From positions 186,001 to 250,000 of the forward strand of contig JAHBVR010000013.1 in NCBI GenBank assembly GCA_019637395.1: a DNA stretch of 64,000 nt, read 5' to 3'. The position numbers and the translations under genes are program-made. Origin of the DNA: Vulcanimicrobiota bacterium (GTDB lineage Bacteria; Vulcanimicrobiota; Xenobia; Xenobiales; JADMJV01). Positions 60,601 through 64,000 of this stretch are shown here, in pieces. The notes under the pieces are model-generated. The model was given only the letters and a program-made list of their open reading frames with translations, made no database searches and had not been told where the DNA came from. The stretch's first letter is position 1. Each line of letters starts with the position of its first letter.

Positions 60601-61634
60601 GTATCGGTTTCACCGAACCGCGCGGCTCTTTGAATTCCTCCAGCGCCCTGGTCAACATCAATTTCAGCGACGGCTCGGTGACGGTGGTGCATGGAGCGGT
60701 GGAAATGGGCCAGGGCGTGCACACCAAAATCGCCCAGGTGGCGGCCCAGACCCTGGGCATTCCCATCGAAATGATCCGTATCGGGGATAACCACACCGAC
60801 ACCATTGTCAACGCGCCGGCCACGGCCGCCTCCACCGGCTACGATCTGAACGCCGGCGCCGTGGAGAAGTGCTGCAAGGTTCTCCGCGAAAGATTACAAC
60901 AGTTTTGCCGCGACCTGGAGCAATTCAACCCTCACGACTGCATCAGCGAATGGCGCATCGACTGGGCCGATCGCTGGCAGGAAATCGTAGCCCGCGCCTG
61001 GTTGAACCGCATTTCGCTGAGCGCCGCCGAACTCTACAAAAGCCCCCACTACGCCGGACCCAGCGAACGCCATCCCCAGGGCCACCCCTTCCTTTACTTC
61101 GTGTGGGGAGTGGCTTGCAGCGAAGTGGAAATCGACTGCCTGACGGGCGAATTCGAGGTGCTGCGCTCCGACCTGCTGTATGACGCCCACAAGTCCCCCA
61201 ATCCGGCCATCGACATCGGGCAGATCGAAGGAGCTTTTGTGCAGGGAATGGGCTACGTTACCACCGAGCATGTCATTTTTAACCAGCACGGGGCCCTGGT
61301 GACTGACAATACCTGGACCTACAAACCGCCCTGCAGTAAAACCATCCCCATTGATTTTCGCGTCCATCTGTACCCGCCCGAGGCCAGCCTGGACAAACAC
61401 GCCGCCGCCGCTGAAAATCTGGCCGTCAAATCTTCCAAGACGACCGGTGAGCCCAGCATGCTGATGGGTCTTTCCGTCTGGTTCGCCATCCGCCGCGCCA
61501 TTCATGCGGCCCGCCGGGATCATTTGGGGGACGCCAGCTGGTATCCCATGGATTGTCCGGCCACCAGCGAACGGATTCAACTGGCCTGCGGCGTCTCGAG
61601 CGAGTCTCTGAGCACAGGAGGACCCCATGGTTAG
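57630..61634 (+). CDS. Single-chain xanthine dehydrogenase-type molybdoenzyme
   Basis: This 1334-residue protein joins the three parts of xanthine dehydrogenase in one chain. The [2Fe-2S] domains use Cys44, 49, 52, 72 and Cys112, 115, 147, 149 ([34 protein letters not shown]). The FAD domain covers about 210-400, with [12 protein letters not shown], and its C-terminal part about 400-510. The molybdopterin domains run from about 545. The catalytic Glu is Glu1274 in TTGEPSML. At the substrate position the usual RGFGGPQ is RTFGTVQ (Arg892), so the substrate may not be xanthine. Most bacteria split this enzyme into two or three subunits. The gene overlaps the multicopper oxidase start by eight bases. 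Confidence 0.88.
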   Translation: MPEPSRVLTFLLNGQHVSLDNPDPCVLLSDYLHLRGITGTKVACGQGGCGACTVMVSQQVDGKVVHRGVNACLKALCSLDGMTVTTTEGIGNVHHGLDRAQHCIAAHNGTQCGFCTPGFVMNAHALLRHKPEASEQDLEDSFGGNICRCTGYRPILHGVRTLAADYDAARDGTAACLIDPTFPIQVRSEPVAIETLAAPEGERYFHSPHHEWFRPTSLAEARRLKAQLVQQHGAQAVKLVVGNTAIGIYAHEKPRFHIDVSQLPELTTLEELEDGILAGASVVIQDLIDFAEAVIARRPAEQTTGLRELVRHGKRIAGRQVRSAGSLAGNVAITTGHALQGEPFPSDLFVILTTLGTRVTMTSRVVDMLDIPLGDLPAEEMLESFFIPYSQAGEFIQTHRVARRKQNSHPLVNAGFRLRLDEAGRVEHFSSIFGGLTRMLRPATGTGEWLVGNPLGLAALKVLEKELSQWEIIHDEEAISAAYRLGVARNFFFKFLQHVQGKPAGEPFQRPLSRGVQTFSQDPEMFPVTQPILKQKAFVQASGEVKFTQDIPLPLGGLHAVMVWSQRAHAKFSLAPSLSREARSRFAGFRDFVTAADVPGQNLIGLGDDDPVFSQGVVTSVGAPIGLAVADSLATARAAADWIGRQIAYLDLPAVLTLDQAIEQNTALPQLQFAKDPDEDIQQRIPTITRPGSDEAWLKNPGQPLPGTAVVRGQMRVGAQAQFYLETMCALAVPGAYHHMTVYSSTQNPNGDQRNIARALGVKVNQISVCVDQIGGGFGGKQHRSGMVGAAAAVAARKLGKPIRLLYDRATDMAMVGKRHPYLGNYSLAFTPEGLFQGYHLDVHSDAGDTYDCSFAVMDLGLMMADGCYNVPNFQSNGTVYRTNKTSNTAMRTFGTVQPYLMLEEAVEQAAHHLGIPAEELRRKNFYRSGTLYDFDRAPYGQALQWCIIRELWDDLTRRCEFKARAQAVEKFNQENRYHKRGIMMLPQKYGIGFTEPRGSLNSSSALVNINFSDGSVTVVHGAVEMGQGVHTKIAQVAAQTLGIPIEMIRIGDNHTDTIVNAPATAASTGYDLNAGAVEKCCKVLRERLQQFCRDLEQFNPHDCISEWRIDWADRWQEIVARAWLNRISLSAAELYKSPHYAGPSERHPQGHPFLYFVWGVACSEVEIDCLTGEFEVLRSDLLYDAHKSPNPAIDIGQIEGAFVQGMGYVTTEHVIFNQHGALVTDNTWTYKPPCSKTIPIDFRVHLYPPEASLDKHAAAAENLAVKSSKTTGEPSMLMGLSVWFAIRRAIHAARRDHLGDASWYPMDCPATSERIQLACGVSSESLSTGGPHG

Positions 61635-64000
61635 AAAGAGCCAACTGCCCGGTTTCCTACTGGTGACAGGTCTGGTCACCGCCAGCCTGACCCTACCCCC
61701 CCGTTTGGCGGCCGTGCCCGCCGCCGCCACCTACCGGGAACCCGTCGTGCTCTCCAGTCAGGATGGTGTGCTCGAGGTGGAACTGACGGCCCGTCCCGGG
61801 GATGGCCAGCTGGACACGGTCGCCAAACCGGTCACCAACATGCTGCTGTTCAGCTACAAAGTGGTCAAAGGCCGGGCCAGCAACGGCCAGATGTCCGGAG
61901 AGAATCTCTACCCCGCGCCGACGCTCAATGTGCAACCCGGCCAGACGCTGATCGTGCATCTGGAAAACAAGCTGCTCAATCTGGCCATCGACGATTTTTT
62001 CGATCCCGCCTACATCGTGCCCGGCCAGCCCGTGCCGCTCCATCCCCAACCGCTGAGCAACGCCCCCTTTAACCTGCACACCCACGGGCTGCACGTCAGT
62101 CCCATGGGCAATTCCGACAACGTGCTGCTCATGATGCCGCCGGGAGCGCGCAACACCTATTCCTTCAAGATCCCCGCCGACCACCCGCAAGGAATGTATT
62201 GGTACCACGGTCACCTGCACACCCTCACCAGCCTGCAAACTTACATGGGGCTGGCCGGAATGCTGGTCATCGGCCGGGCCGACGGCAACCTGCCCCACCA
62301 TTCCTTGCCCGTCCGCAACATGGCCATTCAATACAATATGGTCTGCGACCGCCAGGGAGGCCAGCACCAACTCAACAACCCGACTTACCCCATGTGGGTC
62401 AGTACCCTGCGCAAGCCGAAACCGGGTCAACTGGAGTCGGGCAGCTATCAGCCCCAGCTGGCTCCGGTAAACTTTCCCGAGACCAAAGCCGGAACTCAGT
62501 TTCTGAGCAACTGGTATGCCGGCAACCTGAGCATTGACAATAACCGCAGCCAGTTTGGCTTTATGCCTAATAACCTCCTGGATTTCCAAGCCGAGGACGG
62601 ACAGAAAATCCCGGCCAATCCGGGTCTTCCGGATGCCGCTCGAGATGTCCAGTTTACCGTCAACGGGCAATTCCAGCCCAAAATCGTGTCCCGCCCGGGG
62701 CAGACGGAAATTTGGAATCTGGCCAACCTTTCCGACCTGGCCTATGTGCGTGTGCGCCTGACCGAAACCGCCGGCGGCCAACATCCGCCCATCGTCATCG
62801 TAGGCCAGGATGGCCTTCCCTACCCCGAGGTGCAGGTCTCGCGCGAGCAGAACGGCACCATCCTGAGCATTCCCCCGGCCTCGCGCTACGCCATCGCCGT
62901 CACCATTCCCCAGGCAGGGGAACTGGTGCTGGACATGCCTCCAGCCCACGATTTGCAGAAAGACTATGTGAAGCCGGGCGTCGTCTATACCAGCCAGGGG
63001 CCGGGCAAACCGCCCACGGGCAAACTGGGCACACTCACGCTCGACCACAAATTCGTCAGCTATTTCGACGGCTTCTTCGTTTTCCCAACGCAAGAGCTGC
63101 TGCGCGCCGGAGCCGGCCAGGAACCACCGGTCCAGCCGGTGGTTTTCCAGCCGGGTCAGAAACTGGGAGCCCACACTTCCTTTTTCCAGACGCAGGGCCA
63201 GGCGCCGGACCTCAAGCGCCGTCTCCTGATCAACGGCGGGTTTCTGGACGAGAAAGCCAACTCGCAGGATCCCAAGGCCTTTATCTACGCTTTCAACAGC
63301 CGGGCTTTTCCGCACACGCCGGTGCTGCGGCCGCGCCTGAACACGGTGGAAGAGTGGTCTTTTCTCAACTATAACAACGACGAACATCCCATTCACATTC
63401 ATGTGAACGATTTCCAGGTGACCAAATGGGTCGACCCGGTGGCCGGCGAGCGCACCGATTTTCAACCCTGGGGGCAGGACAATGCCAACGTGCCGGCTCC
63501 CAAGATGGGGCCGCGCGAAGCGGTGATCGCACCCGGCGAGCTGGTCTTACGCACCCGCTTCCAGGATTTCCTGGGCAGCTACGTCATGCATTGCCACCGA
63601 CTCAACCACGAAGACAATGGCTTGATGGCCATGGTCAACGTGATTCCCTCCATCTCCAGCTTCGCCGTGGCCCGCCAGGGCACGGTGCAGGTGCGCAACG
63701 GCCAGGGAGGGGCGGTGCTGGCCAATGTGACGCCCTGGCCCGGCTACAAGGGCCCGCTGAGCCTGTGTATGAGCGACCTGGACGGCGATGCCGTGCTCGA
63801 CCTGGTGGTGGGCACGGGCCCGGGTGTTCCGGCTCAGGTGGTGGCCTACTCGGGTACTGACTTTCACCAGGAACTGGCCCGCTTCTCTCCATTCGCCCCG
63901 GACTTTCAGGGCGGAGTCCAGGTGGCCGCCGGCAATCTGGACGGCAATCCGGCCGTGGACAACATCGTGGTCGGTTCCGGACCGGGGATGGAAAGCCGGG
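61627..64000 (+). CDS. Multicopper oxidase with FG-GAP-like tail (3' end outside window)
   Basis: The frame is open from ATG 61627 to the end of the window (at least 791 residues). A Sec signal precedes a cut near residue 29. The copper motifs are complete: HTHGLH at 151-156, WYHGHLH at 192-198, HPIHIH at 587-592, and HCHRLNHEDNGLM at 655-667, giving type 1, 2 and 3 sites. After residue 690, FG-GAP/VCBS-like repeats begin, with DLDGDAVLD (717-725) and GNLDGNPAVDN. Exported multicopper oxidases oxidise metals, phenols or bilirubin-like substrates with O2. AGGAGG lies at 61616-61621. It overlaps the xanthine-dehydrogenase-type gene by eight bases, so they are co-expressed. Confidence 0.9.
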   Translation, partial: MVRKSQLPGFLLVTGLVTASLTLPPRLAAVPAAATYREPVVLSSQDGVLEVELTARPGDGQLDTVAKPVTNMLLFSYKVVKGRASNGQMSGENLYPAPTLNVQPGQTLIVHLENKLLNLAIDDFFDPAYIVPGQPVPLHPQPLSNAPFNLHTHGLHVSPMGNSDNVLLMMPPGARNTYSFKIPADHPQGMYWYHGHLHTLTSLQTYMGLAGMLVIGRADGNLPHHSLPVRNMAIQYNMVCDRQGGQHQLNNPTYPMWVSTLRKPKPGQLESGSYQPQLAPVNFPETKAGTQFLSNWYAGNLSIDNNRSQFGFMPNNLLDFQAEDGQKIPANPGLPDAARDVQFTVNGQFQPKIVSRPGQTEIWNLANLSDLAYVRVRLTETAGGQHPPIVIVGQDGLPYPEVQVSREQNGTILSIPPASRYAIAVTIPQAGELVLDMPPAHDLQKDYVKPGVVYTSQGPGKPPTGKLGTLTLDHKFVSYFDGFFVFPTQELLRAGAGQEPPVQPVVFQPGQKLGAHTSFFQTQGQAPDLKRRLLINGGFLDEKANSQDPKAFIYAFNSRAFPHTPVLRPRLNTVEEWSFLNYNNDEHPIHIHVNDFQVTKWVDPVAGERTDFQPWGQDNANVPAPKMGPREAVIAPGELVLRTRFQDFLGSYVMHCHRLNHEDNGLMAMVNVIPSISSFAVARQGTVQVRNGQGGAVLANVTPWPGYKGPLSLCMSDLDGDAVLDLVVGTGPGVPAQVVAYSGTDFHQELARFSPFAPDFQGGVQVAAGNLDGNPAVDNIVVGSGPGMESR

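Noticed and set aside
59166-60794. 542-codon minus-strand frame within the xanthine-dehydrogenase-type gene
   Set aside because: It is a His/Gly/Val-rich shadow of conserved molybdoenzyme sequence, with no recognisable domain or ribosome site.
61693-63465. 590-codon minus-strand frame opposite the multicopper oxidase
   Set aside because: The plus strand encodes all four copper motifs and a signal peptide; the minus frame is a shadow.

Overview
The window comes from a GC-rich bacterium with a diderm-type envelope. This is suggested by an apolipoprotein N-acyltransferase homologue, several lipoprotein signal peptides and type IV pilin-like proteins. The phylum cannot be fixed from the sequence. 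There is no rRNA, tRNA, phage, insertion sequence or CRISPR array. Gene density is high, with many 1-8 bp start/stop overlaps. The left edge cuts a chromate transporter gene and the right edge cuts a multicopper oxidase gene.

Layout. 1-13 kb: split chromate transporter, tandem PilZ protein, glycine-zipper membrane protein, an isolated pseudopilin-like gene, a FliF/YscJ-like ring protein, a 1697-residue kinase-ATPase-GAF-GGDEF protein, a broken GmrSD-type gene and a penicillin acylase. 13-24 kb: NCS1 permease, Lnt, two paralogous single-domain PilZ proteins, an inositol-phosphatase-family protein, a deleted cytochrome P450 remnant, an LLM oxidoreductase, an FKBP, and a two-gene unit of a WD40-DUF1152 fusion plus an HD phosphohydrolase. 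24-32.8 kb: agmatine-deiminase-like protein, small secreted protein, SF1 helicase coupled to a degenerate GGDEF protein, AlkA-type glycosylase, a YqjD/YqjE/DUF3618 envelope-stress-type trio and a GH64 lipoprotein. 32.8-41.6 kb: three lipid enzymes (acyl-CoA synthetase, acyl-CoA dehydrogenase/oxidase, PlsC acyltransferase) with unusual disordered N-termini; two of them carry glycine-zipper insertions inside the catalytic fold. 41.6-57.6 kb: MarR-GNAT fusion, VanW protein, methyltransferase, Tat lipoprotein hydrolase, glycosidase lipoprotein, a PilV-PilW-PilX-like minor pilin cluster, SpoIIE-type phosphatase, cupin-LysR-PACE efflux locus, TipA-like MerR, PiT transporter, CDP-diacylglycerol diphosphatase and a DUF2200 protein. 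57.6-64 kb: a single-chain xanthine-dehydrogenase-type enzyme overlapping a multicopper oxidase with FG-GAP-like repeats.

Themes. Cyclic-di-GMP signalling is dense: two GGDEF proteins (one probably active, one degenerate) and three PilZ proteins. Lipid handling recurs: acyl activation, oxidation, acyl transfer, CDP-DAG hydrolysis and lipoprotein acylation. The best candidates for undescribed biology are the WD40-DUF1152/HD unit at 19.8-24.4 kb and the glycine-zipper-bearing lipid enzymes at 32.8-41.6 kb. Family assignments come from motif recognition by eye; no database search was run.
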